A DNA stretch of 64,000 bases from assembly GCA_000332255.1 (NCBI GenBank), contig KB235926.1:3081882-3145881 (forward strand). The letters run 5' to 3'. Positions 1 through 8,222 of the stretch are shown in pieces. The position numbers and the translations under genes were made by a program. The notes beneath the pieces were generated by a model. It worked only from the letters and a program-made list of their open reading frames with translations. It searched no databases and had not been told where the DNA came from. The stretch comes from a cyanobacterium PCC 7702 (lineage in GTDB: Bacteria > Cyanobacteriota > Cyanobacteriia > Cyanobacteriales > Nostocaceae). Numbering within the stretch: position 1 is the first letter of the stretch; each line of letters opens with the position of its first letter.

Positions 1-91
1 TTTTTTTCCTTGTGATTAACTTATATTTTAATAAAGATATTATTGTTAACAATAGTAAAAAAGCTGAAAAAGGTGGGGGACTTTTAGTGCT

Positions 92-1255
92 ATGGGTCGT
101 GTAGGCGTATTATTGCTTAATCTCGGCGGTCCGGAGAAGTTAGAGGATGTAGGACCGTTTCTGTATAACTTGTTTTCCGATCCAGAAATTATTCGCCTAC
201 CTTTCCCTTGGTTGCAAAAGCCCCTAGCTTGGTTTATTGCCTGGCGCCGGACTAAAAAATCTCAAGAAAATTACCGCAAAATTGGGGGTGGTTCCCCTTT
301 GCGGCGTATTACCGAGGCTCAAGCACAGGCTCTAAAAGAACAGTTACATGCTTTGGGGCAAGAAGCAAATATTTATATTGGTATGCGTTACTGGCATCCC
401 TATACGGAAGAAGCGATCGCTCGTATTATTCAAGATGGCATCAAAAAATTGGTGATCTTGCCCCTTTATCCTCAGTTTTCCATCAGTACTAGCGGTTCCA
501 GCTTTCGATTGTTAGAGAAACTTTGGCAAGAAGACCCAAAGCTACAGCATGTTGAATATACCCTAATTCCCTCCTGGTACAAACAACCAGGGTATCTGCA
601 AGCGATGGCGGAGCTTATTGCCCAAGAGCTCGAACAAGTGCCTAATAAAGATGAGGCTCATATCTTTTTTAGCGCTCATGGAGTACCCAAAAGCTATGTT
701 GAAGAAGCAGGTGATCCTTATCAGCAACAAATTGAGGAATGCACCTATTTGATCATGCAGACACTAAATCGACCCAATGCCTACACGTTAGCTTATCAAA
801 GTCGCGTTGGCCCAGTAGAATGGCTGCGACCATATACAGAGGATGCAATTGCACAACTAGCAGCACAAGGTGTTAAGGATTTGGTCGTCGTTCCTATTAG
901 CTTCGTCTCCGAACACATCGAAACATTGGAAGAAATTGACCTTGAGTACCGAGAAATAGCAGAGGAAGCAGGAATTGATAACTTCCGTCGCGTACCTGCT
1001 CTCAACACCCATCCGGTATTCATAAGAGCGCTGGCCGATTTGATTATAGACGCATTAAATTCTCCCAATCTGAAACTCTCGCAAGTAACTCAGATGAAGA
1101 AAAAAGTCAAAATCTACCCTCCAGAAGGTTGGGAGTGGGGTCTAACTACTAGTGCAGAAGTTTGGAACGGTCGGATTGCGATGCTAGGCTTTATTGCTTT
1201 GATCATTGAGTTAATTACCGGACGTGGCTTGCTGCATATGGTTGGAATACTATAA
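92..1255 (+). CDS. hemH: Ferrochelatase with C-terminal chlorophyll-binding-like helix
   Basis: Inserts Fe2+ into protoporphyrin IX, the last step of haem synthesis. The 387-residue protein starts with the family pattern [13 protein letters not shown]. It carries the catalytic histidine in SAHGVPK (about His196) and the HIETLEEID segment that lies near the metal. The last 38 residues, after a linker, form a hydrophobic helix with the motif EVWNGR (about 356-361). That is the ExxNxR chlorophyll-binding signature of HLIP/CAB proteins and is a known feature of cyanobacterial and plastid type II ferrochelatases. It implies membrane attachment and coordination with chlorophyll supply. A GGTGGGGG run sits about 15 bases before the ATG. 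Transcription is apparently monocistronic. Confidence 0.97.
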   Translation: MGRVGVLLLNLGGPEKLEDVGPFLYNLFSDPEIIRLPFPWLQKPLAWFIAWRRTKKSQENYRKIGGGSPLRRITEAQAQALKEQLHALGQEANIYIGMRYWHPYTEEAIARIIQDGIKKLVILPLYPQFSISTSGSSFRLLEKLWQEDPKLQHVEYTLIPSWYKQPGYLQAMAELIAQELEQVPNKDEAHIFFSAHGVPKSYVEEAGDPYQQQIEECTYLIMQTLNRPNAYTLAYQSRVGPVEWLRPYTEDAIAQLAAQGVKDLVVVPISFVSEHIETLEEIDLEYREIAEEAGIDNFRRVPALNTHPVFIRALADLIIDALNSPNLKLSQVTQMKKKVKIYPPEGWEWGLTTSAEVWNGRIAMLGFIALIIELITGRGLLHMVGIL

Positions 1256-1641
1256 ATAATTTTAGGAATGCCACAAAAGTAGTAAATCCTTTCTTTGGCT
1301 TTGTTGATCCTCTATGCGATCGCTGCAAGTAGCTTAATGCTCAAATCTAATGCGAAAGCATCCCTTTGCGATCGCTAGTTTGCTCTTGAAAGTGGTAACC
1401 CTAGTGAAAATAATTTTATAGTTTTTGATAGAAAATATTTATTTTTCTTTATAAGAAGATATTTCCCATCTAAAGTTTCAATAAGGTAGAAATAAGAAAA
1501 AAATAAGAGCAATTATTAAACCTAGGTTAATAAATGAAATCTACCTAAAGAGATATTTTCATAATTAGGGAATATAAATAATCTGTTACTAACACTCTGC
1601 CCTGAAGAAAAATATTTGCCCTTGTTGCACAAACAAATATC
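1256..1641. other. Non-coding spacer after hemH
   Basis: This 386-base spacer holds two HIP1-like GCGATCGC sites (near 1317 and 1368) flanking a 50-base stretch, then an AT-rich tract. I see no convincing gene, terminator or RNA in it. Confidence 0.5.
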
Positions 1642-2043
1642 ATGATTGCGTCTACCGAATGTCAATTTTATTGTATAGATTTCTGGCTTCCCAGTGATTA
1701 TCAATCAGAGAAAGATGGTGAAAGCTTCGTATTTGCTTCCCAGGGTAAGGATTTATGCCTTGCCGGATTTTCTTTGATGAATTATTGTTTTTACGAATGG
1801 GAAAAGCCGATTTGGAGGAAATACGAAATTCTTTTAAAGACTCTAGCGTTTCCCTTAGATTTTTATGGAGAAGAAGTTGATTTCTTATATAAAGATAGTG
1901 CCCTAGCCCTATTGAGCAAAATATCAAACAGATACGCTTGGGAGATCGCTTGCTGGCTCAAAAATTATGTTTATCCTTCCTGGGAATGCTACGGAAAAAT
2001 AAGCGCACCTCGCGTTACTGATTCCGAGACTCTATTTAGGTAA
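1642..2043 (+). CDS. Hypothetical protein, 133 aa
   Basis: An ATG-started open frame of 133 residues, rich in Trp, Tyr and Phe, with no signal peptide, clear membrane segment or motif that I recognise. The composition (mixed charges, several WE/YEW pairs) looks protein-like. However, there is no good ribosome binding site, the surrounding sequence is poorly conserved in appearance, and a 91-codon frame runs antisense over most of it. It may be a lineage-specific gene or a decaying one. No function can be assigned. Confidence 0.4.
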   Translation: MIASTECQFYCIDFWLPSDYQSEKDGESFVFASQGKDLCLAGFSLMNYCFYEWEKPIWRKYEILLKTLAFPLDFYGEEVDFLYKDSALALLSKISNRYAWEIACWLKNYVYPSWECYGKISAPRVTDSETLFR

Positions 2044-2229
2044 GCTGTCTGTATCCGGTTATAAAAGCGATTAAGAAAAGTTTTAGGCAGCTTACTTTAA
2101 CAAGATATTTTTCCTCCAACTTTAATATTATTTTCAATTTTACTGTTCTTCAATACACCATTGCAGCTAGCAATGTCGTAGGTATTGTTATAAAAAGTTT
2201 TAAATCATAAAAATAGACATAAAAAACAA
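2044..2229. other. AT-rich spacer
   Basis: Short AT-rich stretch between the hypothetical gene and the relict frame that follows. No promoter or RNA element is evident. Confidence 0.4.
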
Positions 2230-2430
2230 TATGAATACAAAAAAGACTTTGATACTAAAATTCAATCTCATGATGACTTATGCTTGCAATCTTTTCGCAA
2301 TTATGGTGGTAGTGCTCAATTGTGTGAAGTTCGATTTCGAATCGGTATCATTCAAAGATTAATCAATCGCAGGTTAGTGAAAGTCACTAATAAAGGTACA
2401 GGCTTTTATCTAGAGTTAGATGAAGTCTGA
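2230..2430 (+). pseudogene. Possible relict ORF without a start codon
   Basis: Reading in the frame that ends at the TGA at 2428-2430 gives about 66 residues of convincing protein composition, ending in ...NKGTGFYLELDEV. Upstream the frame stays open only to a TAA near 2190 and offers no ATG, GTG or TTG. The only nearby ATG (2231) is in another frame and gives a 43-codon hydrophobic peptide. The simplest reading is the 3' remnant of a gene that has lost its 5' part, or a frameshifted one. I do not recognise the family. Confidence 0.3.
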
Positions 2431-2796
2431 ATACAAATTCATTTTGCATTGCTGAAGTAGGTTGAACTAACTCAGATTCCTGCAGAATCACACCTGGTTT
2501 ATAGTCACTACAAAGCTTCCTCGCTACAGACCAAGGAAAATAGCAATTACTTTTGCACAAGCAGTATCAATTGCCGAATACTTGCGATCGCCTCAGTCTC
2601 GATACATTTGAAAATCGCGATCAGACCGGACCTGTTCTATCAATTGCAGCTTGAGCAAGCAGCGTAGTTTATGTTAAGTAAATTATACTTTACAACTTGT
2701 CCTCGTAACACTTTTATACAGACCAAATTCCACACTTGCGCTACCATGTCTCCAATTGCTTTTGTGCAGGAACGTGGGGAGTGGTGCAAGTTATAT
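2431..2796. other. Spacer with coding-like scraps
   Basis: Region before the most probable start of the next gene. One frame around 2555-2610 reads like protein (AQAVSIAEYLRSPQSRYI then stop), which suggests further gene debris. No RNA or clear promoter was recognised. Confidence 0.3.
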
Positions 2797-3921
2797 ATGA
2801 ACACAACAGAACAAATTGCGAGCTGTAGTACGGATAATCTTGTAGCTATTGCTGAAAATTTTATACTTAATGGCCAGGTACTCGACGTTCGCTCCTTTGG
2901 GAACGGCAATATCAACGATACCTTTCTAGTAACTCTCACTTCTTCTGAGGAGGAGCATTTTGTATTGCAGCGCATTAACACGCAAGTATTTCGCCAGCCC
3001 CAAGCCATCATGGCTAATATGCGTATTCTTACTGAACACGTTAGTAAAAAACTCAAACTTAATCCCCCTGCTCGTCGCTGGGAAGTACCGCGTGTATTAT
3101 TGACTAAAGACGGTCAAGATCATTGCACAGACACTAAAGGATCCTTCTGGCGGGGAATTAGCTTTATTCGAGGTTCCCAGTCCATTGACAGGATACGCGA
3201 TCGCTCAGACGCTGTAGAAATTGGTTACGCTTTGGGGATGTTCCACAATCTCATTAGCGACCTACCTCCAGAAAGACTGGCGGATACCTTAGAAGGTTTT
3301 CATATTACGCCGCTTTACCTTCAGTACTACAAGGAAGTTTTGGCAAAAACTAAACTGCGACCCTGTGCAGAAATAAACTATTGCTTGCAGTCAATTAGCG
3401 ATCGCCAAAAGCAAGTCAGTGTACTGGAAGATGCAAAAACTCAAGGGAAATTACCACTACGCTTGATGCACGGCGATCCCAAAATCAACAATGTCATTTT
3501 CGATACCACTACTCAGAAAGCAGCAAGCATAGTAGATCTGGATACCGTGAAGCCAGGTTTAATACATTACGATATCGGTGACTGTCTGCGCTCGGCTTGT
3601 AATTTAGCTGGAGAAGAAACCGAAAAATGGGAAAAAGTTTATTTTGATATTGACCTGTGTCAAGGAATCCTCCAGGGTTATCTTTCGGTAGCGAAGGCGT
3701 TTCTTACCGAAAATGACTACATTTACATGTACGATGCAATTCGCCTCCTAGCTTGGGAATTAGGACTGAGATTCTTCACTGATTATTTAGCAGGAAACAT
3801 CTACTTCAAAGTCAAGCACCCAGAACACAATCTCATCAGAGCACTGGTGCAATTTCAGCTTGCTAAAAGCATCGAAGCTCAAGAAACAGCAATTCGCAAA
3901 GTTATCCAAGATATGAAATAA
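2797..3921 (+). CDS. APH/choline-kinase-like phosphotransferase
   Basis: A protein-kinase-fold small-molecule kinase. It carries the Brenner-type catalytic segment RLMHGDPKINNVIFD (HGDxxxxN: catalytic Asp and Mg-binding Asn) followed by the metal-binding SIVDLDT (DxD), then the helix with HYDIGDCLRS. This pattern is shared by aminoglycoside phosphotransferases, homoserine/choline kinases and N-acetylhexosamine kinases (NahK). The YDIGDCLRS segment most resembles the NahK-type branch, so a sugar or amino-sugar substrate is possible but unproven. An upstream TTG/ATG at 2671 would add 42 residues lacking family character; ATG at 2797 (MNTTEQ) is the better start, giving 374 aa. A hairpin-forming insert lies in frame at 3683-3712. 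Confidence 0.85.
   Translation: MNTTEQIASCSTDNLVAIAENFILNGQVLDVRSFGNGNINDTFLVTLTSSEEEHFVLQRINTQVFRQPQAIMANMRILTEHVSKKLKLNPPARRWEVPRVLLTKDGQDHCTDTKGSFWRGISFIRGSQSIDRIRDRSDAVEIGYALGMFHNLISDLPPERLADTLEGFHITPLYLQYYKEVLAKTKLRPCAEINYCLQSISDRQKQVSVLEDAKTQGKLPLRLMHGDPKINNVIFDTTTQKAASIVDLDTVKPGLIHYDIGDCLRSACNLAGEETEKWEKVYFDIDLCQGILQGYLSVAKAFLTENDYIYMYDAIRLLAWELGLRFFTDYLAGNIYFKVKHPEHNLIRALVQFQLAKSIEAQETAIRKVIQDMK
3683..3712. repeat. Intragenic inverted repeat (8-bp arms)
   Basis: TTTCGGTA at 3683-3690 and TACCGAAA at 3705-3712 are perfect inverted arms around a 14-base loop (GCGAAGGCGTTTCT). It lies in frame in the phosphotransferase gene and encodes part of LSVAKAFLTEN. It resembles the short palindromic dispersed repeats of large cyanobacterial genomes. 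Assignment to a known repeat family is from memory only. Confidence 0.5.
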
Positions 3922-3982
3922 GAGCAGATATTTTCCTTTCCAATAGACTTTTTAGTATGGCAAAGTACTTGTGCACTAACTT

Positions 3983-4393
3983 ATGGTGTTAAAGAAAATA
4001 CAGAACCTTGATATTCTCCCATGCTTGCTCATCGTGACAGCGATGGGCTTTTTCTTTAAATATTACAGCGGTTTTGGTCGTGAGTGGTTTAATAACTACG
4101 GAGCTGCTATTTTTTATGAAATGTTCTGGTGTTTAGTTGCTTTTTGGTTTTTTCGTCGTCCCGCAGCGGTGTTTTGGATTCCTTTATGGGTCTTTGTTAT
4201 TACCTGCATACTGGAATTTTTACAGTTGTGGCACCCATTTTTTCTAGAGCAGTTCCGCGCTACCTTAATAGGTAAGTGGTTAATTGGTACCACCTTTGCT
4301 GGGTGGGATTTTCCTCACTACATCTTAGGGTGTTTTCTAGGTTGGCTGTGGTTGCGAATATTAGACCAAAGAAATTATGCAAATAAAAGTTAA
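3983..4393 (+). CDS. DUF2809 family small membrane protein
   Basis: A 136-residue integral membrane protein with about four hydrophobic segments. It has features typical of DUF2809: GFFFKYY near the first helix, an EFLQLWHP motif in the middle and a final [17 protein letters not shown] helix. Function is unknown in this family. Its 3' end overlaps the start of the DUF167 gene by 17 bases, so the two are probably co-transcribed and translationally coupled. Confidence 0.85.
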   Translation: MVLKKIQNLDILPCLLIVTAMGFFFKYYSGFGREWFNNYGAAIFYEMFWCLVAFWFFRRPAAVFWIPLWVFVITCILEFLQLWHPFFLEQFRATLIGKWLIGTTFAGWDFPHYILGCFLGWLWLRILDQRNYANKS

Positions 4394-4604
4394 AGTGAAG
4401 CCAAATTCCAAAATTCAAAAAATAGAGTCAGAAGCTGATGGTAGTTTGACTGTATATTTAAAGTCTCCTCCTATAGACGGGAAGGCAAATAATGAATTAA
4501 TTAAAGTCTTAGCAAAGAAATTTGCTCTGCCACAAACTAACATTATAATTAAATCAGGATTTAATTGTCGGCAAAAGTTAATTGAAATTCAGGAACTAAC
4601 ATAG
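4377..4604 (+). CDS. DUF167 (YggU-like) protein
   Basis: A 75-residue protein starting [12 protein letters not shown], with the family core [20 protein letters not shown] and a basic [16 protein letters not shown] end. This is the compact alpha/beta DUF167/YggU fold. The family is conserved from bacteria to eukaryotes with no settled function. The length is normal. It starts inside the preceding DUF2809 gene and is followed by a strong hairpin terminator. Confidence 0.9.
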   Translation: MQIKVKVKPNSKIQKIESEADGSLTVYLKSPPIDGKANNELIKVLAKKFALPQTNIIIKSGFNCRQKLIEIQELT

Positions 4605-4675
4605 CGAATTGAGAAGACTCATCAGTTCCATTTTTCTTTTAGTACAATATGAATCCTTTTCTCCTACTTAAGATA

Positions 4676-4713
4676 AACTCGTTACCTCATAAAAGGAAAC
4701 GAGTTATTTTTTC
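4676..4713 (+). terminator. Rho-independent terminator
   Basis: AACTCGTT (4676-4683) and AACGAGTT (4698-4705) form an 8-bp stem around a 14-base loop, followed by ATTTTTTC. It ends the DUF2809-DUF167 unit and may also serve the convergent GST gene. Confidence 0.8.
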
Positions 4714-4722
4714 GGTATTTTG

Positions 4723-5349
4723 TTAAATCAAAGACTTAGGCTCTTCCGTAATACTAATATATCCCGGTTGTAGTTTTACTCTTTCAATCCAAGCTTGAAT
4801 AGCAGGAAATTGTGTTAAATCAAACCCGCCTTCATCAGCTACGTGGGTATAAGCAAACAAGGCAATATCTGCGATCGTATAACGTTCTGCTACGAGAAAA
4901 TTCCGAGTCTTCAAATGATTTTCCATCAAGTTAAGTGCTGCATATCCAGGTTGACGTTTTTCCTCTATAGCTTCTTTGTAGCGATCGCCTTTACCTAGTA
5001 TACTGATCCAAAATCTGGATGTGGCAATAAAAGGCTCGTGGCTGTTCTGTTCGAAGAATAACCACTGTAGCACTTGGGCTCGGAAAAAGCGATCGTAAGG
5101 TAAAAATTCTGTCCCTTCGCTAAGATAAATTAATATGGCATTTGACTCCGCCAAGTACTTACCTGGTTCAATTTCTAACAACGGAATTTTCCCAGCTGGA
5201 TTTTTACTTAAAAATTCCGGGGTGCGAGTTTCTCCTTTCAATATGTCGACCTCTATCCTCTCAAATGGCATACCAATTTGCGATAATAAAAGACGTATCT
5301 TGTAACCATTACCTGAAGGTAAAAAATCGTACAAACGCAATGTTTCCAT
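4723..5349 (-). CDS. Glutathione S-transferase family protein
   Basis: A 208-residue cytosolic GST. The N-terminal thioredoxin-like half has LYDFLPSGNGYKIRLLL (Ser in the activation position), the cis-proline stretch NPAGKIPLLE and the glutathione gamma-glutamyl-binding ESNAILIYL. The C-terminal helical half has RNFLVAERYTIADIALFAYTHVAD, the conserved N-capping/hydrophobic-staple region of GSTs. It probably conjugates or reduces electrophiles with glutathione; the substrate cannot be read from the sequence. It stands alone, convergent with the DUF167 gene. Confidence 0.92.
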   Translation of the reverse strand: METLRLYDFLPSGNGYKIRLLLSQIGMPFERIEVDILKGETRTPEFLSKNPAGKIPLLEIEPGKYLAESNAILIYLSEGTEFLPYDRFFRAQVLQWLFFEQNSHEPFIATSRFWISILGKGDRYKEAIEEKRQPGYAALNLMENHLKTRNFLVAERYTIADIALFAYTHVADEGGFDLTQFPAIQAWIERVKLQPGYISITEEPKSLI

Positions 5350-5543
5350 GTGTATAAATATTGAGGTTAAGGTACCAATAAATATAATTAATTAACATAC
5401 AATACATTCACCAAAAAATAAAAAGTTTTTTTAGGAAATCCTGTTTTTAACTGCATTAATAAAATCTCTAAAAAGTAAATTAATCCTAGTATTATTTTTA
5501 GCATTAAAAACATTATTTCAGCGATTGATTGAGTATCAAAATT

Positions 5544-6233
5544 ATGTGCGGAAGGTATACTTTAAGAAGCGTCATTCCAGAGACTTTAGCCCAAGCTTTG
5601 CAGATTGAAAAAATGCCAGAGTTGGGGGCGCAACATAACATTGCACCTACGCAAATGGTGGTAGCGGTTTTACACGACTCAAAAAGTAACAAGCACGAAT
5701 TGCAACGATTGCGTTGGGGATTAATTCCCTCGTGGGCGAAAGATCCAGCTATAGGAGCAAAATTAATTAACGCTAGGGCCGAAACCGTAGCGAAAAAACC
5801 TGCTTTTTGCTTTGCTTTTAAGCATCAGCGCTGTTTGATACTAGCAGATGGCTTTTACGAATGGAAACAGGAAAATGGCAAGAAGCAACCATTCTATTTT
5901 CGCCTTCAAAATGGAGAAATCTTTGGTTTTGCTGGATTGTGGGAAGTATGGGAATCACCCCAAACAGGGCAGATTAAATCCTGCACAATTTTAACAACTC
6001 AAGCTAACGATTTAGTGCAACCGCTTCACGATCGCATGCCAGTAATTCTTGCTTTGCAGGATTGGGATGTATGGTTAAATAGCCAAGTACAAAAACCAGA
6101 ACTGTTGCAGCAACTACTGCGTCCCTATCCACCTGCGGAAATGACCGGCTATGCAGTTAGCACTTTAGTTAACAACCCCAAGCATAACAGTCCGGAATGT
6201 GTAGCACCACTTTCAGCAGGGAATGACCGATAA
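5544..6233 (+). CDS. SRAP domain protein (HMCES/YedK-like)
   Basis: The SRAP family forms a covalent thiazolidine link between its Cys2 and abasic sites in single-stranded DNA, protecting them during replication. ATG at 5544 gives MCGRYT, placing the catalytic Cys at position 2 as the mechanism requires. An in-frame TTG 15 bases earlier would bury it and is rejected. Other active-site blocks are present: LINARAETV, DGFYEWK (catalytic Glu) and HDRMPVIL (His). About 229 residues, normal length. It stands alone upstream of ycf3, and no LexA-type box is evident upstream. Confidence 0.95.
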   Translation: MCGRYTLRSVIPETLAQALQIEKMPELGAQHNIAPTQMVVAVLHDSKSNKHELQRLRWGLIPSWAKDPAIGAKLINARAETVAKKPAFCFAFKHQRCLILADGFYEWKQENGKKQPFYFRLQNGEIFGFAGLWEVWESPQTGQIKSCTILTTQANDLVQPLHDRMPVILALQDWDVWLNSQVQKPELLQQLLRPYPPAEMTGYAVSTLVNNPKHNSPECVAPLSAGNDR

Positions 6234-6300
6234 ATCAGTTAAATTAGCTATTGAGTTATAAAAGTTGCAAATCCAACAGCAGGCGAGATTAGAGGTTACT

Positions 6301-6822
6301 ATGCCCAGAACTCAGAAAAACGATAACTTTATTGATAAATCCTTTACAGTTATGGCAGACTTGATTTTGAAGCTTCTGCCAACCAACCAAAAGGCAAAAA
6401 CAGCCTTTGCCTATTACCGAGATGGTATGTCAGCGCAATCAGAAGGTGAATATGCGGAAGCTTTGGACAACTACAAAGAAGCATTAAAACTAGAGGAAGA
6501 TCCCCTAGACCGCAGTTTTATTCTTTACAACATGGGTCTGATATATGCCAGCAACGGCGATCACGAAGAAGCTTTAAAACTATATCACCAAGCGCTGGAG
6601 TGCAATCCTCGCTTACCCCAGGCCTTAAATAATATTGCAGTAATTTACCACTATCTGGGCGAAAAAGCCAAGGAAGCGGGAGATGAAGAAGGAGGCGAAG
6701 CTTTGTTTGACAAAGCTGCTGATTATTGGATCAGAGCTATTCGTATGGCTCCCAATAACTACATTGAAGCCCAAAACTGGCTGAAAACTACAGGACGCAT
6801 GCAAATTGACGTATTCTTTTAG
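6301..6822 (+). CDS. ycf3: Photosystem I assembly protein Ycf3
   Basis: A 173-residue tetratricopeptide protein needed to assemble the PSI reaction-centre heterodimer at the thylakoid membrane. It starts [20 protein letters not shown], the usual Ycf3 N-terminus, and contains three TPR units (around 35-68, 72-105 and 120-153, including the [20 protein letters not shown] helix pair). It ends in MQIDVFF. An in-frame TTG at 6265 would add 12 atypical residues. Its TAG stop shares a base with a GTG in the gatC frame, so the two genes are tightly linked. Confidence 0.97.
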   Translation: MPRTQKNDNFIDKSFTVMADLILKLLPTNQKAKTAFAYYRDGMSAQSEGEYAEALDNYKEALKLEEDPLDRSFILYNMGLIYASNGDHEEALKLYHQALECNPRLPQALNNIAVIYHYLGEKAKEAGDEEGGEALFDKAADYWIRAIRMAPNNYIEAQNWLKTTGRMQIDVFF

Positions 6823-6848
6823 TGATTGTTAGTCCTATTAACCAAATC

Positions 6849-7139
6849 ATGATTGATCGCGAACAAGTTCGTAAAGTAGCTCATCTTGCTCGCTTAGAAC
6901 TGACACCAGAAGAAGAAGAAGAATTCACCACTCAATTGGGAAGCATTCTGGAATATTTCCAGCAGCTAAGCGAACTGGATGTTAGTAACGTACCACCAAC
7001 AACCCGGGCAATCGATGTTAGCAACGTGACACGAAGCGACGATTTACAACCTTTTCCGGATCGGGAAGCTATTCTTGAAGGTGCGCCAGAAAGGGAAAAC
7101 GAATTTTTCAAAGTGCCAAAAATTCTCAACGAAGAATAG
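6849..7139 (+). CDS. gatC: Asp/Glu-tRNA(Asn/Gln) amidotransferase subunit C
   Basis: Small structural subunit of the GatCAB complex, which amidates Glu-tRNA(Gln) and Asp-tRNA(Asn). ATG at 6849 gives a 96-residue protein starting [19 protein letters not shown]. It continues with the linker [15 protein letters not shown] and ends with the FFKVPKIL tail that threads between GatA and GatB. A GTG at 6822 overlapping the ycf3 stop would add nine residues and is less likely. Its gatA and gatB partners are not in the window, as is usual in cyanobacteria. Confidence 0.95.
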   Translation: MIDREQVRKVAHLARLELTPEEEEEFTTQLGSILEYFQQLSELDVSNVPPTTRAIDVSNVTRSDDLQPFPDREAILEGAPERENEFFKVPKILNEE

Positions 7140-7161
7140 GTGGTTGGTAGATAAAAGTCCT

Positions 7162-7218
7162 GAGGCGGTTGGTGGATGATTGCTTAAAACTGCTATTTGG
7201 AATCCACCGATCGCCTAC
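7162..7218 (+). terminator. Long hairpin plus T-run after gatC
   Basis: GGCGGTTGGTGGAT (7162-7175) can pair with ATCCACCGATCGCC (ending about 7208) through a 14-bp arm containing wobble or mismatched positions, followed by TACTTTTTTT. It is a likely terminator for the ycf3-gatC unit. Confidence 0.6.
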
Positions 7219-7329
7219 TTTTTTTAGCGAGGACCATTGGGGACTAGCAGCTAGCAAAGCTGGAACACTCACAAGTTCAAGGCCACAACTACAACTTTTT
7301 GGAAGCAGGACATTTGTGTGGAGGTGTTT

Positions 7330-8160
7330 TTAGTTTTTTTGAACTGATGTTGGTTGATGTAAAACTCGATTCAATTTACCGCTACGATAACCTTCTAAAT
7401 CTAGAGTTACGTAAATAAAACCAAACTCTTGAAATGCAGTCACTAATGTTTGTAAATTCGTATTGAGGACAAAATCTTTAATTTGTTCGGGTGGCAATTC
7501 AATTCGGGCTGTATCGCCTTCCGATCGCACTCGTAAATTTTGCCAACCCAATTTACGCAAATAAATTTCTGCTCTACCCACACGTTGGAGCTTGGCAACA
7601 GTAATTTCTTCTCCGTAGGGAAAACGGGAACTCAGACAGGGTTGGGCGGGTTTGTCCCACCAAGGCAAACCGAGTTGTTGGGAAAGCTGGCGAACTTCTA
7701 TTTTGGTAACGCCAACTTCTGCTAAAGGCGATCGCGCACCTCTTTGTTTTGCAGCTTGAATTCCGGGACGATAGTCGTGTAAATCGTCTGCATTAACTCC
7801 GTCTACTACGTAGGGATAGCCCAATTTCTGCGCCAAGGGTTTGAGGGTATCGTGCAATTCGCTTTTGCAGAAATAGCAGCGGTTAACGGGATTGGAGGTG
7901 TAATTCGGATTTTCCATTTCATGAGTTTCGACAATTTGATGAGCAATCCCAATTGCTGCTGCTTGCTTGCAAGCATCTTCTAATTCTTCTGGTAACAAAG
8001 TTGGTGAAATTGCTGTGACAGCTAGAGCGCCATCGCCCAAGACATCGTAAGCTATCTTGGCAACTAAGGTACTATCAACACCGCCAGAGTAGGCAATCAA
8101 AGCTCGCCCCATCTCTGCAAAAATAGCTTTTAGTTGCTCAAGTTTTTCCGTTAGCATCAT
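7330..8160 (-). CDS. larE: LarE-type ATP-dependent sacrificial sulfur transferase
   Basis: A PP-loop ATP pyrophosphatase with SGGVDS at residues 25-30. It also has the LarE-family NRCYFCKSEL block (94-102) and PCLSSRFPYG with Cys175, at the position of the sacrificial cysteine (Cys176) known in Lactobacillus LarE. LarE makes the thiolated pincer of the nickel cofactor of lactate racemase by giving up its own cysteine sulfur. The partner genes larB and larC are not in this window. Many cyanobacteria carry LarE-like proteins, so the physiological role here is open. 276 residues, normal length; convergent with gatC. Confidence 0.88.
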   Translation of the reverse strand: MMLTEKLEQLKAIFAEMGRALIAYSGGVDSTLVAKIAYDVLGDGALAVTAISPTLLPEELEDACKQAAAIGIAHQIVETHEMENPNYTSNPVNRCYFCKSELHDTLKPLAQKLGYPYVVDGVNADDLHDYRPGIQAAKQRGARSPLAEVGVTKIEVRQLSQQLGLPWWDKPAQPCLSSRFPYGEEITVAKLQRVGRAEIYLRKLGWQNLRVRSEGDTARIELPPEQIKDFVLNTNLQTLVTAFQEFGFIYVTLDLEGYRSGKLNRVLHQPTSVQKN

Positions 8161-8222
8161 TTTCCTACTTCCAGTCAGACGCCCTACAAATTAAATTGTA
8201 GAAGGAGCAGATAAGTTGAGCC

